Shown: positions 17,626-27,194 of the stretch, one piece after another
Numbering within the stretch: position 1 is the stretch's first letter
Layout of the letters: each line of letters begins with the position of its first letter
Source: Burkholderia stagnalis
Lineage (GTDB): Bacteria > Pseudomonadota > Gammaproteobacteria > Burkholderiales > Burkholderiaceae
Length of the DNA: 64,000 nt
Reading direction: 5' to 3'
Assembly: GCF_902830275.1 (NCBI RefSeq)
Contig: NZ_CADESW010000020.1
Span: forward strand, 62,001-126,000
The notes under the pieces: model-generated
Told to the model about the DNA's origin: nothing
The model's input: the letters and a program-made list of their open reading frames with translations, nothing else
The model's database searches: none
Made by a program: the position numbers and the translations under genes

Positions 17626-18843
17626 TCAGCCCTTCGCGGGCGCGAGATCCTTCACGTCGGCGGGCTGCGCGCCCATCTGCAGGTGCAGCCGCTCGCCGGT
17701 GTACGGCGTGTGGCGCTTCACGACGTCCATGTCCAGCTCGATGCCGAGCCCCGGCTCGGTGGACGGGACGATGTAGCCGTCTTCCCAGCGGATCGGCGTC
17801 TTCACGACTTCCGCGTGGAAGCCGCCCCACGTCATGATGCTTTCCTGGATCAGGAAGTTCGGCGTGCAGGTCGCGAGCTGGATGCTCGCGGCCGCGCCCA
17901 CCGGCCCGTTGTACAGGTGCGGCGCGATCTGCGCGTAGTGCACTTCGGCGAGGCTCGCGATCTTCTTCGCTTCGAGCAGGCCGCCGACGCGCGCGACATT
18001 CAGTTGCAGGATCGATGCGCCGCCCGCCTGCAGCAGCTTGTGGAATTCGTACTTGGTCGTCAGGCGCTCGCCGGCCGCGACCGGAATCGACGTGTGCTGC
18101 GCGACTTGCGCCATCGCGTCTTCCTGCCCGGGCGGCACGGGCTCCTCGAACCACAGCGGGTCGTACTTCTCGAGCCGCTTCGCGAGCCGGATCGCCGACG
18201 ACGGCACCATCTGCCCGTGCGTGCCGAACAGCAGGTCGGCCTTGCTGCCGACCGCTTCGCGCACCTTGCGGCAGAACGTCTCGCAGCGGTCCAGTACTTC
18301 GAGCGAAAGCTGATGGCCCGAGTAGGCCGTGTACGGGCCGGCCGGGTCGAACTTGACGGCCGTGAAGCCGAGCTTCACGTTCTCGGCCGCGCATTCGGCG
18401 GCGAGATCGGGGTCGTCGTAGTCGTATTCGCCTTGCGAATTCTTCGGATACAGGTACGTGTACGAGCGCAGGCGTTCGTGCACGCGGCCGCCGAGCAGTT
18501 CGTACACGGGTTTGCCGGCTGCCTTGCCGACGATGTCCCAGCACGCCATCTCCAGCCCGCTGACGACGCCCATCATCGTCAGGTCGGGGCGCTGCGTGAA
18601 GCCGCTCGAATACGCCTGCCGGAACAGCCGCTCGACGTGGTGCGGGTCGTGGTTCAACAGGTAGCGCTCGAACACGTCGCCGATGATCGGGCCCATCGCC
18701 TTCGGGTGGAACGTGGCGGAATAGATCTCGCCGACGCCTTCGATGCCGTCGTCGGTTTTCAGCTTCACGAAGATCCAGTACATCCCGCCGATGTGCGGCG
18801 GCGGCACGGCGACGATGTGGGTTTCGAGCGAGACGATCTTCAT
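17626..18843 (-). CDS. Enolase-superfamily (mandelate racemase-like) sugar-acid dehydratase
   Basis: 405 residues. The N-terminal capping domain (1-115) is followed by the TIM barrel. Visible catalytic elements are Lys164 in AVKFDPAGP, metal ligands Glu233 (WFEEPVPP) and Glu259 (AAGERL), and His309 in APHLYNG. The first metal ligand, usually Asp in galactonate/mannonate dehydratases (DFHGR/DVHHR), appears to be Gly207 (FGTHGQ), unless alignment shifts. The family removes water from aldonic or aldaric acids. AGGAG precedes ATG 18843, which overlaps the MFS stop codon by 4 bp (ATGA), so the two are translationally coupled. The substrate is unknown. Confidence 0.85.
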   Translation of the reverse strand: MKIVSLETHIVAVPPPHIGGMYWIFVKLKTDDGIEGVGEIYSATFHPKAMGPIIGDVFERYLLNHDPHHVERLFRQAYSSGFTQRPDLTMMGVVSGLEMACWDIVGKAAGKPVYELLGGRVHERLRSYTYLYPKNSQGEYDYDDPDLAAECAAENVKLGFTAVKFDPAGPYTAYSGHQLSLEVLDRCETFCRKVREAVGSKADLLFGTHGQMVPSSAIRLAKRLEKYDPLWFEEPVPPGQEDAMAQVAQHTSIPVAAGERLTTKYEFHKLLQAGGASILQLNVARVGGLLEAKKIASLAEVHYAQIAPHLYNGPVGAAASIQLATCTPNFLIQESIMTWGGFHAEVVKTPIRWEDGYIVPSTEPGLGIELDMDVVKRHTPYTGERLHLQMGAQPADVKDLAPAKG

Positions 18844-20162
18844 GCGGACTCCTGTGTGCGGTTCAAGCGTTGTTTGAGAATCGCGGCCGCGCCCGCGCCG
18901 CAGAGCGCGATCGCCGCGATATAGCCGAAATAGAGCTGGTAGCCGTGCGCGCCGGGGTAGGCCTGCGTCACGTAGCCGTTGATCAGCGGCACGAACACGT
19001 CGGGCGAGTAGCCGATCACCGAGATCAGGCCGATCGCGAGGCCCGCGCAATGCGGCGGTACGTTGCAGTCGTCGAGCAGCGACCAGTACAGGCCGCGCAC
19101 CGCGTAAGTCAGGATGCCGATGAACAGCACGAGCACGACGAGCAGCGCCTGCGGGCTGTGCGGCGGCGCGGCGATCAGCCCGACGAGCGACAACGCCGCG
19201 AGCACGAGTGCCCAGAACAGCACGCGGACCTTCGACACGCGGTCGCCGAGATAGCCGCCGCCGATCCCGCCGATCGGGCGCATCCACAGCTTGAGCGTCG
19301 TGATGAAGCCGGCCGCCGTCGCGCTGAGCCCGAAGTTGCCTTCGTGCAGATAGGCCGAGAAGCTGTAGGTCGCCCAGAACACCTGGTAGCCGCAGAACAC
19401 GATCGCCGCGACGAGCCACAGCTCGGGAATCGCCGCGAGCGTCCTCAGGTCGGCCAGCACGTTGCCGCGCGGCCGTGCCGCCGCTGCCGCGCGCGGGGCT
19501 TCGCCCGCAGAGTCCTTCACGAGCGCGAGCAGCACGCCGAGCGCGATGCAGGTGAACGCATACAGGTGCACGACGCGTATGAAGCCGGCCGCGTCGGTGC
19601 CGCCGCGCGTCTGCGTCACGTACGCGAACAGCGTGATCGCGACCGTCGCGAGCAACGCCTCGACGAGGCCGCGGCCGCCGTCGAGCAGGCCGAAGAAGCG
19701 GCCCTGTTCGTCCGGGCCGGCGATCGCGTTCACGCGCTTGATCACGGCCGCCCAGAACGTGAGGCCGGTCGTGAGCCCCCAGCCGCCGAAGATCAGCACG
19801 AGCGTGGGGAACGACGGCCCGGTCGCGTACACGAGCCCGAGCACGCCGGTGGCGATCAGCGAGAAGCAGATCAGCCGGCGCGGCGACAGGCGGTCCGCGA
19901 GCCAGCCGCTCGGCAGGTAGCTGACGAGAAAGATCGTGCCGAGCGACGAATACAGGTAGCCGAGCTGCACGTCGTCGATGCGGAAGAACTGCAGCATCGT
20001 CGGCTGGTAGACCTGCCGCAGGTACAGCATCGGGTAGATCGCGCCGGCGGCGATCACGAGCAGCAGCAGTTGCAGGTAGCGCTGCGCGCGTGAATCGCGC
20101 ACGGCGTGCGCGTCGGCGGGCAAGGCATGCGGCGACGCGTGCGTCGACGGTTGGGTCGGCAT
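18840..20162 (-). CDS. MFS transporter
   Basis: 440 residues with about twelve transmembrane helices. The MFS motif between helices 2 and 3 is GWLADRLSPRR. Start 20162 (MPTQPST) follows GGAGGA; an upstream in-frame ATG at 20177 would add five residues over the ribosome site. The gene sits between an aldehyde dehydrogenase and a sugar-acid dehydratase in one operon and overlaps the latter by 4 bp. It most likely imports the organic acid that the operon degrades. Substrate class inferred from context. Confidence 0.88.
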   Translation of the reverse strand: MPTQPSTHASPHALPADAHAVRDSRAQRYLQLLLLVIAAGAIYPMLYLRQVYQPTMLQFFRIDDVQLGYLYSSLGTIFLVSYLPSGWLADRLSPRRLICFSLIATGVLGLVYATGPSFPTLVLIFGGWGLTTGLTFWAAVIKRVNAIAGPDEQGRFFGLLDGGRGLVEALLATVAITLFAYVTQTRGGTDAAGFIRVVHLYAFTCIALGVLLALVKDSAGEAPRAAAAARPRGNVLADLRTLAAIPELWLVAAIVFCGYQVFWATYSFSAYLHEGNFGLSATAAGFITTLKLWMRPIGGIGGGYLGDRVSKVRVLFWALVLAALSLVGLIAAPPHSPQALLVVLVLFIGILTYAVRGLYWSLLDDCNVPPHCAGLAIGLISVIGYSPDVFVPLINGYVTQAYPGAHGYQLYFGYIAAIALCGAGAAAILKQRLNRTQESA

Positions 20163-20264
20163 GATGTCTTCCTCCATCAGGCGTCCGCGTGGCGGACGTC
20201 CGCAGATTTTTTATGGTCGGGTTGGGTCAGGGCGGCGCGCGGCCCGTTGCCGCGCGCCGGAACG

Positions 20265-21689
20265 TCAGTACTTCATGACGACGAGGCGCGTCTGCGTGAA
20301 TTCGAGCATCCCGTGCTTGCCGTCGTCGCCGCCGAGGCCGGAGCGTTTCCAGCCCGCGTGGAAGCCCTGGTACGGGTCGGCCGGCGTACGGTTCACGTAC
20401 AGCTCGCCCGCCTCGATCGCGTTCGCGACCTGCATCGCGGTGCGGTAATGCTCGGTGTAGAGCACCGACGACAGCCCGAACTGATGGTCGTTCGCGAGCG
20501 CGACGGCCTCGTCGATCGATGTGTAGCGCAGCACCGGCATGATCGGGCCGAAGGTTTCCTCCTGCACGATCTCCATGTCCTGCCGGCAGCCGGTGAGGAG
20601 CGTCGCCGGGTAGAAGAAACCCGGGCCGTCGGGCACGACGCCGCCGGTTTCGAGCGTGGCGCCCGCCGCGATCGCGCGCTGCACCATGCCGTGGACGTGG
20701 GCGCGCGCCGCTGCGCTGACGAGCGGCCCCATCCGCGACGGATCGGCCGCGCGGTCGCCGATGCGCACCGCTGCCATCTTCTCCTTCAGCAGCGCGACGA
20801 AGCGGTCGTGCACGCTGTCGTGCACGTACACGCGCTCGATCGCCGTGCAGAGCTGGCCGCAGTGTGTGGTCTTCGACGCGACGAGCGCGGCGGCCGCGCG
20901 TTCGAGATCGGCATCCGGCTCGATGATCGCGGGCGTCTTGCCGCCGAGCTCGAGCGACGGCTTCGCGATGTTTTCCTTGCAGTAGTCGAGCACCTTGCGG
21001 CCTGCGTTCACGCTGCCGGTCAGCGTGATCATCCCGACCGCCGGGTGCGTGCACATCGCCTCGGCGGTCGCGTGATCCATCGTCAGGATGTTGACGACGC
21101 CAGGCGGGAACCCCGCCGCGTCGACGGCCTTCGCGATCTCGAACGCGGACACCGGCGTGTGGTTGCTCGGCCGCACGACCACCGTGTTGCCCGCGATCAG
21201 CGCGGGCGCGACCTTGCGCAGCAGCGTGTAGACGGGATAGTTGAACGGGATCAGGCACGCGACGACGCCGATCGGCTCGCGCTGCAGGAACAGGTTTTCG
21301 TCGGGGGTGTCGCTCGGGATGATCTCGCCCTCGATCCGGCGCGCCCATTCCGCGTGGTAGCGGGTGATCTGGCCCGCATAGACGGCTTCGTTCGATGCGT
21401 CGTCGGCGCTCTTGCCCGATTCCTGCGCGAGCGCCGCGCCGATCTCGGGGGCGCGCGCGGCGAGCGCGTCGGCGAGCTTGTGCAGACAGGCGGCGCGCTC
21501 GGCGCTCGGCAGCTTGCGCCATGCTTTCTGCGCGGCGGCCGCGGCGTCGACGGCGGCGCGCGCGTCGGCGGGCGTGGCGGCCGGCACGCGTGCGAATTCG
21601 GCTTCAGTGGCGGGATTGCGGACGGTGATGAAGGCGTCGCTCGACGGGGCGACGAACCGGCCGTTCACGTAATTGCGTTCGGTGCGCAT
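20265..21689 (-). CDS. NAD-dependent aldehyde dehydrogenase (AldA-like)
   Basis: 474 residues, full-length ALDH fold. The cofactor-domain segment is VVACLIPFNYPVYTLLRKVA, the glycine motif is ITLTGSVNAGRK, the general-base Glu lies in LELGGKTPA, and the nucleophile Cys in HCGQLCTAIE. The PFNYP and TTHCGQLC forms are closest to the lactaldehyde/glycolaldehyde dehydrogenase AldA. It is first in a minus-strand operon with the MFS carrier, the dehydratase and the GMC oxidase, consistent with oxidising an aldehyde late in a sugar-acid pathway. Confidence 0.9.
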   Translation of the reverse strand: MRTERNYVNGRFVAPSSDAFITVRNPATEAEFARVPAATPADARAAVDAAAAAQKAWRKLPSAERAACLHKLADALAARAPEIGAALAQESGKSADDASNEAVYAGQITRYHAEWARRIEGEIIPSDTPDENLFLQREPIGVVACLIPFNYPVYTLLRKVAPALIAGNTVVVRPSNHTPVSAFEIAKAVDAAGFPPGVVNILTMDHATAEAMCTHPAVGMITLTGSVNAGRKVLDYCKENIAKPSLELGGKTPAIIEPDADLERAAAALVASKTTHCGQLCTAIERVYVHDSVHDRFVALLKEKMAAVRIGDRAADPSRMGPLVSAAARAHVHGMVQRAIAAGATLETGGVVPDGPGFFYPATLLTGCRQDMEIVQEETFGPIMPVLRYTSIDEAVALANDHQFGLSSVLYTEHYRTAMQVANAIEAGELYVNRTPADPYQGFHAGWKRSGLGGDDGKHGMLEFTQTRLVVMKY

Positions 21690-21860
21690 GCAGGGGCTCC
21701 TCCGATGGATGCGGGCGGATCGCTGCGGATGGCGATACGCGCGTCACGGGACAGAGGCCATTCTCGTCATGCGTTTAATGCACGGCAAACGACTTATTTA
21801 CGCATCGAGCGTGAAAAAAACTCATGTTACTCACGCAGGGCTGGCACCGCGCGCCTGGAG

Positions 21861-22799
21861 TCAGCGCAGCGGCGGCTGCGGCAGCGGCGACGACGGCTCC
21901 AGGTGCCGCTTCGACAGCCACACTTCCTGCTGCAGCCAGTCGCGGAACTGCACGATGTGCGGCAGGTTCGTCTGCTCGGGGCGGGTGACGAACCAGTACG
22001 ACTGATGGCCGTCCACATGGACGTTGAGCACCTGCATCAGCTGCCCGGCGGCCAGCTCGCGCGCGACCATGTGGCGGTCGGCGATCGTGATTCCGAGGCC
22101 GTCGATCGCCGCGCGGATCGCGTGGTCGAGCAGGTCGAATTCATAGCCGCCGCGCGTGTCGACGTCCGCGATGCCGGCCGCCTTCAGCCAGTGGTGCCAG
22201 GTCAGGTAGCGCTGGTCGTCGGACGCCAGCACGTGCAGCAGCGTGAAGCGGTTCAGGTCGATCGGCGCGCCGTCCTGGCGCAGCCGCGCGTACAGCGCGG
22301 GCGCGCACACGGCGATGTGCTGTTCCTGCATCAGCAGCGCGTTGTCGAAACCGTCCCATTCGCCGTCGCCGAAGCGGATCGCGCAGTCGAGCACGCGCGA
22401 TTCGCCGAGGCTGTCGTGGATGCGCGTGGTCAGGCTCAGCTCGAACTCCGGATGCGCGTCGCGCAGCCGGCCGAGGCGCGGCATCAGCCAGCGCGCGGCG
22501 AAGGTGGGCGGCACGTTCACGCGCAGCCGGTTCAGGTGGGTCTTCTCCTGCAGGCTGCGCACGGTCAGCTCGATCTTGTCGAACGACTGCTGCAGCGCAC
22601 GCAGCAGCACGCGGCCGGCGGCGGTCAATTCGAGCTGGTGGTGGCGGCGTTCGAGCAGCGTCTCGCCGAGCTGGCCTTCGAGCTGCCGGACCTGGCGGCT
22701 CACCGCGCTCTGCGTGACGTTGAGCAGTTCCGCCGCGCGCGTGAAGCTGCCGGTGCGGCCGGCCATCTCGAAGGCTTTCAGCGCGTTCAGCGCCGGCAT
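21861..22799 (-). CDS. LysR-family regulator (GcvA-like)
   Basis: 312 residues from ATG 22799 (MPALNALKAFEMAGRTGSFT); an in-frame GTG at 22811 is an alternative. N-terminal helix-turn-helix AAELLNVTQSAVSRQVRQLE, then a periplasmic-binding-like effector domain with the GcvA-subgroup phrase LRVNVPPTFAARWLMPRLG. It lies upstream of, and in the same direction as, the aldehyde dehydrogenase operon, with 171 bases between, so it probably controls it. Confidence 0.88.
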   Translation of the reverse strand: MPALNALKAFEMAGRTGSFTRAAELLNVTQSAVSRQVRQLEGQLGETLLERRHHQLELTAAGRVLLRALQQSFDKIELTVRSLQEKTHLNRLRVNVPPTFAARWLMPRLGRLRDAHPEFELSLTTRIHDSLGESRVLDCAIRFGDGEWDGFDNALLMQEQHIAVCAPALYARLRQDGAPIDLNRFTLLHVLASDDQRYLTWHHWLKAAGIADVDTRGGYEFDLLDHAIRAAIDGLGITIADRHMVARELAAGQLMQVLNVHVDGHQSYWFVTRPEQTNLPHIVQFRDWLQQEVWLSKRHLEPSSPLPQPPLR

Positions 22800-22965
22800 C
22801 TTGCGTCTCACGGGCAGGGAGGGCGTTGGGTGGAGGAATGGCTATTGTAGGGGCTGCATGCGTCGTGCCGTATCGGTAGTTCAGCCCCTTCACCCACTGC
22901 AAGAACGATCAAATGGCCGCGCCGTCGATGTCGTATAGTCCTTCCGACTTCTTCTCGGGCCCACC

Positions 22966-23817
22966 ATGAATCCAGTTGGAAAAGCGTTGTGGTTTATCGA
23001 AAACGAACTGGGCGACGAACTGACGCTCGACCGGATTTCCGCCGATTGCGGCATGTCGCGCTTCGGCTTTTCGCGCCTCTTTTCGATGAATACCGGTTGG
23101 CCGGTCATGCGCTACGTCCGGTCCAGGCGGCTGACGCGCGCGGCGCGGACGCTGGCGCAAGGCGCGCCGGATATCTTTCGCGTGGCGCTCGATGCCGGAT
23201 ATGGTTCTCATGAAGCATTTACCCGTGCCTTCCGCGATCTTTTCGGCGTGACGCCCGATGAGGTGCGCGCGCGGCGCAGTCTCGATGGCCTGTCTCTCGT
23301 GGAGCCGTTACGCATGAAAGAAATGAAAATCGTGGCGCTTGTGCCGCCGCGCTTCGAAGTCTCCGACAAGCTGTTGATCGCGGGGATGAGCGACCGGTTT
23401 ACCTTCGAAACCAATGAAGGGATTCCGGCGCTCTGGCAAACCTTCATCCCGTACATCGGCAGCGTGCCCGATCAGATCGACGATGTGACTTACGGCGTGT
23501 GCTGCAACCCGGACGCGGATGGCAGCTTCGAATATGTTGCAGGCGTCGCGGTGACGCGTCGCGACCGGTTGCCCGCGTCGTTTCGTTGCGTCGAGCTTGA
23601 ACCGCGGCGTTACGCGGTCTTTGAACATCGCGGGCATATCTCCACGATTCACCAGACCGTCTACAGCATCTGGAACGGGTGGCTGCCGAATTCGGGATTC
23701 AAGGCGGCGGACGCGCCCGAGTTCGAACGCTACAGTGCGGACTTCGATCCCGTCGCAGGTACCGGGGTGCTGGAAATCTGGGTGCCGATAGAAGATTCGA
23801 CAGGCCGATCCGACTGA
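22966..23817 (+). CDS. AraC-family regulator with GyrI-like effector domain
   Basis: 283 residues in the Rob-like order: N-terminal AraC double helix-turn-helix (about 8-105, LDRISADCGMSRFGFSRLF and FRVALDAGYGSHEAFTRAF), then a C-terminal GyrI-like/effector-binding domain (about 118-278, MKIVALVPPRF…RRYAVFEHRGHISTIHQT…EIWVPI). These domains bind amphipathic small molecules in a groove, so the protein is a likely sensor of a xenobiotic or lipid. It is divergent from the LysR gene and has no obvious target next door on its own strand. Confidence 0.9.
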   Translation: MNPVGKALWFIENELGDELTLDRISADCGMSRFGFSRLFSMNTGWPVMRYVRSRRLTRAARTLAQGAPDIFRVALDAGYGSHEAFTRAFRDLFGVTPDEVRARRSLDGLSLVEPLRMKEMKIVALVPPRFEVSDKLLIAGMSDRFTFETNEGIPALWQTFIPYIGSVPDQIDDVTYGVCCNPDADGSFEYVAGVAVTRRDRLPASFRCVELEPRRYAVFEHRGHISTIHQTVYSIWNGWLPNSGFKAADAPEFERYSADFDPVAGTGVLEIWVPIEDSTGRSD

Positions 23818-23835
23818 TCGAACCGGCCACCGGCT

Positions 23836-25287
23836 TCAGCGCCCAAGCCCCGCCATCAGCGTGTACTTCAGCTCCACGTACTCGTCGAGGCCGTACTTCG
23901 ACCCTTCGCGGCCGAGCCCCGACTGCTTGACCCCGCCGAACGGCGCGACCTCGGTCGAGATGATCCCGTCGTTGACGCCGACCATCCCGCTTTCCAGCGC
24001 CTCCGACACGCGCCACGCGCGGCCGAGGTCGCGCGTGTAGAGGTACGCCGACAGCCCGAACGGCGTGTCGTTGGCCGCGGCGATCGCGTCGTCCTCGGTC
24101 GCGAAGCGGAAGCACGCAGCGACGGGGCCGAAGGTTTCCTCTTCCGCGATCAGCATGTCCGGCGTCATGCCGGTCAGCACGGTCGGCTCGTAGAACGTGC
24201 CGCCGAGCGCGTGACGCCGGCCGCCCGTCACCACCGAGGCGCCTTTTGCGGTGGCGTCGGCGACGTGCCGCTCGACCTTGTCGAGCGCCGCATCGTTGAT
24301 CAGCGGCCCCTGGTCGACCTCGCCCGCGAGCGCGTTGCCGACGCGCAGCGTGCGCACGGCGTCGGCGAGCTTGCGCGTGAACGCGTCGTACACGCCGTCC
24401 TGCACGAGGAAGCGGTTCACGCATACGCAGGTCTGGCCCGTGTTGCGGAACTTCGACGCGATCGCGCCCACGACCGCCGCATCGAGATCGGCATCGTCGA
24501 ACACGATGAACGGCGCGTTGCCGCCGAGTTCGAGCGACAGCTTCTTCAGCGTGTCGGCCGACTGCTTCGCGAGCAGCTTGCCGACGCGCGTCGAACCCGT
24601 GAACGACAGCTTGCGCACGACCGGCGAGCCGGTCAGCGCCGTGCCGATCGCGACCGCGTCGCCGGACACGACGTTGAACACGCCGGCCGGCACGCCCGCG
24701 CGTTCGGCGAGCACCGCGAGCGCGAACGCGGACAGCGGCGTCTCCTCGGACGGCTTCAGCACCATCGTGCAGCCGGCCGCCAGCGCGGGGCCGGCCTTGC
24801 GCGTGATCATCGCGAGCGGGAAGTTCCACGGCGTGATCGCCGCGACGACGCCCACCGGCTCGCGCGTGACGACGATCCGCGCATCGGGCTTCGGGCTTGG
24901 GATCACGTCGCCGTACATCCGCTTCGCCTCTTCCGCGAACCATTCGAGGAAGCTCGCCGCGTAGGCGACTTCGCCGCGCGCCTCGGCCAGCGGCTTGCCC
25001 TGCTCGCGCGTGAGCAGCTCGGCGAGCGCGTCGCGGTGTTCGAGCATCAGCTCGCCCCAGCGCTTCACGCGTGCGCCGCGCTCCTTCGCACTCAGCGCGC
25101 GCCACGCGGGAAACGCGCGCGCGGCCGTGTCGATCGCGCGCTGCGCGGCGTCGGCGCCGCCTTTCGCGACCTGCGCGATCGTCTCGCCGGTCGCCGGGTT
25201 GCGCACGGGGTAGGTCGCGTCATCCGCGCCGCGCGGTTCGTGCCATTCGCCGCCGATGTAATGGCCGGTCCTCAGAAATTCGCTCAT
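23836..25287 (-). CDS. Succinate-semialdehyde dehydrogenase-type ALDH (GabD-like)
   Basis: 483 residues, the GabD length. Key stretches: AITPWNFPLAMITRKAGPAL, KLSFTGSTRVGK, the Glu in LELGGNAPFIVFDDAD, and the nucleophile Cys in FRNTGQTCVCVNR, the GabD hallmark. Its C-terminus is FGGVKQSGLGREGSKYGLDEY. It is the last gene of a three-gene minus-strand operon, beginning 14 bases after an aldo/keto reductase and preceded by a formaldehyde-activating enzyme. A role in detoxifying or using a semialdehyde or another small aldehyde fits; succinate semialdehyde itself is a family-based guess. Confidence 0.9.
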   Translation of the reverse strand: MSEFLRTGHYIGGEWHEPRGADDATYPVRNPATGETIAQVAKGGADAAQRAIDTAARAFPAWRALSAKERGARVKRWGELMLEHRDALAELLTREQGKPLAEARGEVAYAASFLEWFAEEAKRMYGDVIPSPKPDARIVVTREPVGVVAAITPWNFPLAMITRKAGPALAAGCTMVLKPSEETPLSAFALAVLAERAGVPAGVFNVVSGDAVAIGTALTGSPVVRKLSFTGSTRVGKLLAKQSADTLKKLSLELGGNAPFIVFDDADLDAAVVGAIASKFRNTGQTCVCVNRFLVQDGVYDAFTRKLADAVRTLRVGNALAGEVDQGPLINDAALDKVERHVADATAKGASVVTGGRRHALGGTFYEPTVLTGMTPDMLIAEEETFGPVAACFRFATEDDAIAAANDTPFGLSAYLYTRDLGRAWRVSEALESGMVGVNDGIISTEVAPFGGVKQSGLGREGSKYGLDEYVELKYTLMAGLGR

Positions 25288-25301
25288 CGTGAGTCGCTCC
25301 T

Positions 25302-26324
25302 TCAGTCTGCGGCGAAGCTGCCCTGCGCCGCGCGCGGCTCGCGTGCGATGCGCGTGCCGGCCGTGTAGTCGTTGATCAGGTCGCACGGCGTGTAGTTGCG
25401 TTCCAGCTCGTACAGCTCGTCGTCGGTGAGCTGCGTCTCCAGCGCGCCGAGCGCGCTGTCGAACTGCGCGACGGAATCCGCGCCGACCAGCATGCTCGCG
25501 ACGCCGGGCCGGTTCAGCACCCACGCCTGCGCGATCTGCGCGGGCGGCACGCCGCGCCGCTTTGCGACTCTCGCGACCGATTCCGCGATCGCGCGCGACG
25601 CGGGGTCGCCGTACATCTGCGAGGTGAAGAAGTCGGTCTGGTTGCGCGTCGATTGCGGCTCGCAGGTCAGCAGGCCGCGCGCGAGCGGGCTGAACACCGA
25701 CACGCCGACGCCCTGGTCGACGCAGTACGGAATCATCTCGCGCTCTTCCTCGCGATACGCGAGATTGAGCTGCAGCTGCATGTTGATCGGCTTGTGCCAG
25801 CCGTTACGTTCGCAGGCCTGCATGATCTTCGCGAACTGCCACGTGTACATCGTCGACACGCCGATGTAGCGCGCCTTGCCTGCGCGCACGATGTCGTGCA
25901 GCGCGCCCATCGTCTCCTCGACGGGGGTGTTCACGTCGAAGAAGTGCAGCATGTAGAGGTCGACGTAATCCATGCCGAGCCGCGTGAGCGACCCGTCGAT
26001 GCCGTCGAGGATGTGCTTGCGCGAATGGCCGCCCGCGTTCGGGTACGCGCCCATGTCGTAGCCGACCTTGGTCGTCACGACGATTTCCTCGCGGCGCGCG
26101 GCGCGCTTCAGGATGCGCCCGACCACTTCCTCGCCGACGCCCGTCGAATAGAAATCGGCGAGATCGATGAAGTTGACGCCGGCGTCGAGCGCGCGGCGCA
26201 CGATCGGCTCGCTCTGCGCTTCGTCGAAGATCCACGGCTTCCATTGCGGGGTGCCCATGTTCATCGTGCCGAGGCACAGGCGGGACACCTTCAGGCCGGA
26301 CTGGCCGAGGCGGACGTATTCCAT
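25302..26324 (-). CDS. Aldo/keto reductase
   Basis: 340 residues of the AKR TIM-barrel superfamily (YajO/Tas-like). The catalytic tetrad is visible: Asp and Tyr in FIDLADFYSTG, Lys in VVTTKVGYDM and His in YMLHFFD. NADPH-binding elements lie toward the C-terminus. It is the middle gene of an operon between fae-like and gabD-like genes, 40 bases after the former and 14 bases before the latter, so an aldehyde substrate from the same pathway is likely. Confidence 0.9.
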   Translation of the reverse strand: MEYVRLGQSGLKVSRLCLGTMNMGTPQWKPWIFDEAQSEPIVRRALDAGVNFIDLADFYSTGVGEEVVGRILKRAARREEIVVTTKVGYDMGAYPNAGGHSRKHILDGIDGSLTRLGMDYVDLYMLHFFDVNTPVEETMGALHDIVRAGKARYIGVSTMYTWQFAKIMQACERNGWHKPINMQLQLNLAYREEEREMIPYCVDQGVGVSVFSPLARGLLTCEPQSTRNQTDFFTSQMYGDPASRAIAESVARVAKRRGVPPAQIAQAWVLNRPGVASMLVGADSVAQFDSALGALETQLTDDELYELERNYTPCDLINDYTAGTRIAREPRAAQGSFAAD

Positions 26325-26364
26325 GCTTCCTCCTGGTACGGCCTTGCCGGCCGTTCGTTGTCCG

Positions 26365-26889
26365 TCAGTTCTTTTTCGGGGTGTAGAACGGGTTCGACAC
26401 GTCGCGCGCGGCGGCGAACACCGCGTCGCGGTGCGGCAGCCCCTCCATCGCCGCGACGATCGCGTTGCGGCACGCGCGGTAGTTGTTCTCGAACACCGCG
26501 TCGAGATCGTCGGCCTTCGGGTTCACCCAGTTCGCCGACACGACGACCCAGTCGTTCTCCGCTTCCGGCGGCAGCGTGCCGTGCTCGAGCGCCTCGGCCA
26601 CGGCCTTCGCGATGCCGGCCTGCGAGGCGCCCCACGTCGCGTTGCCGTGGAAGTCGCCGTCGATCTGCGCCTTGTTCACGTACAGCGTGAGCGGCTTGGT
26701 CGGCACGCCGGGCTGCGCGATCACGACGAACGGCGCATGGCCGGCCGACGGTGTCGCGAGCGCGGTCGCGAACGCCTGCCCGGCGGGGCCGTCGCGCGGG
26801 CCGATCAGCACGTTGATGTGCGCGAGGTTCACGCCGGGGCCTTCGAAGCCTTCGCCGATGTACAGCGATTTGCGGGGGGAAGCAGTCAT
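26365..26889 (-). CDS. fae: Formaldehyde-activating enzyme (Fae) homolog
   Basis: 174 residues, close to the about 170 of methylotroph Fae, which joins formaldehyde to tetrahydromethanopterin. The N-terminus GEGFEGPGVNLAHINVLIGP aligns with the Fae signature and keeps the catalytic His (residue 24, His17 in Methylobacterium numbering). The substrate-pocket segment TLYVNKAQI matches the family's N-K-x-T/I motif. It opens a minus-strand operon with an aldo/keto reductase and a semialdehyde dehydrogenase and is divergent from a LysR gene. No other tetrahydromethanopterin genes are in view, so it could act on formaldehyde with a distant pathway or be a repurposed paralog. Confidence 0.88.
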   Translation of the reverse strand: MTASPRKSLYIGEGFEGPGVNLAHINVLIGPRDGPAGQAFATALATPSAGHAPFVVIAQPGVPTKPLTLYVNKAQIDGDFHGNATWGASQAGIAKAVAEALEHGTLPPEAENDWVVVSANWVNPKADDLDAVFENNYRACRNAIVAAMEGLPHRDAVFAAARDVSNPFYTPKKN

Positions 26890-27194
26890 TGCGGTGTCTC
26901 GTCGTTGAAGTTGGGTGTGGGTGGGGCGACGGCGGACGGCCGCGTCGCCGCCCGTGAAGCGAAAATTCCTGATCGACGCATGACGCCGGCCCATCTCCGG
27001 GAAATCCCTCGGTCATGCCGCGCGCGCCGTGCCTGGCCTGGCTCCGGCGCATTCGCGCAGGCATGCGGCGGTGCACCGGGCCGCGTACCGACTCCGGGTT
27101 TGTCATACCCGATCAGGGGTTGGAGCGCCGAACGCGTTTGGACAACAATCGGCGTACCCGAGGCCCTATCTTTCGTCTTCCCATTACTTTTCGA

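Noticed and set aside
17608..22850. Long plus-strand open frames opposite the sugar-acid operon
   Set aside because: They are mirror frames of well-supported minus-strand genes, with low-complexity Arg/Ala/His-rich translations and no motifs.
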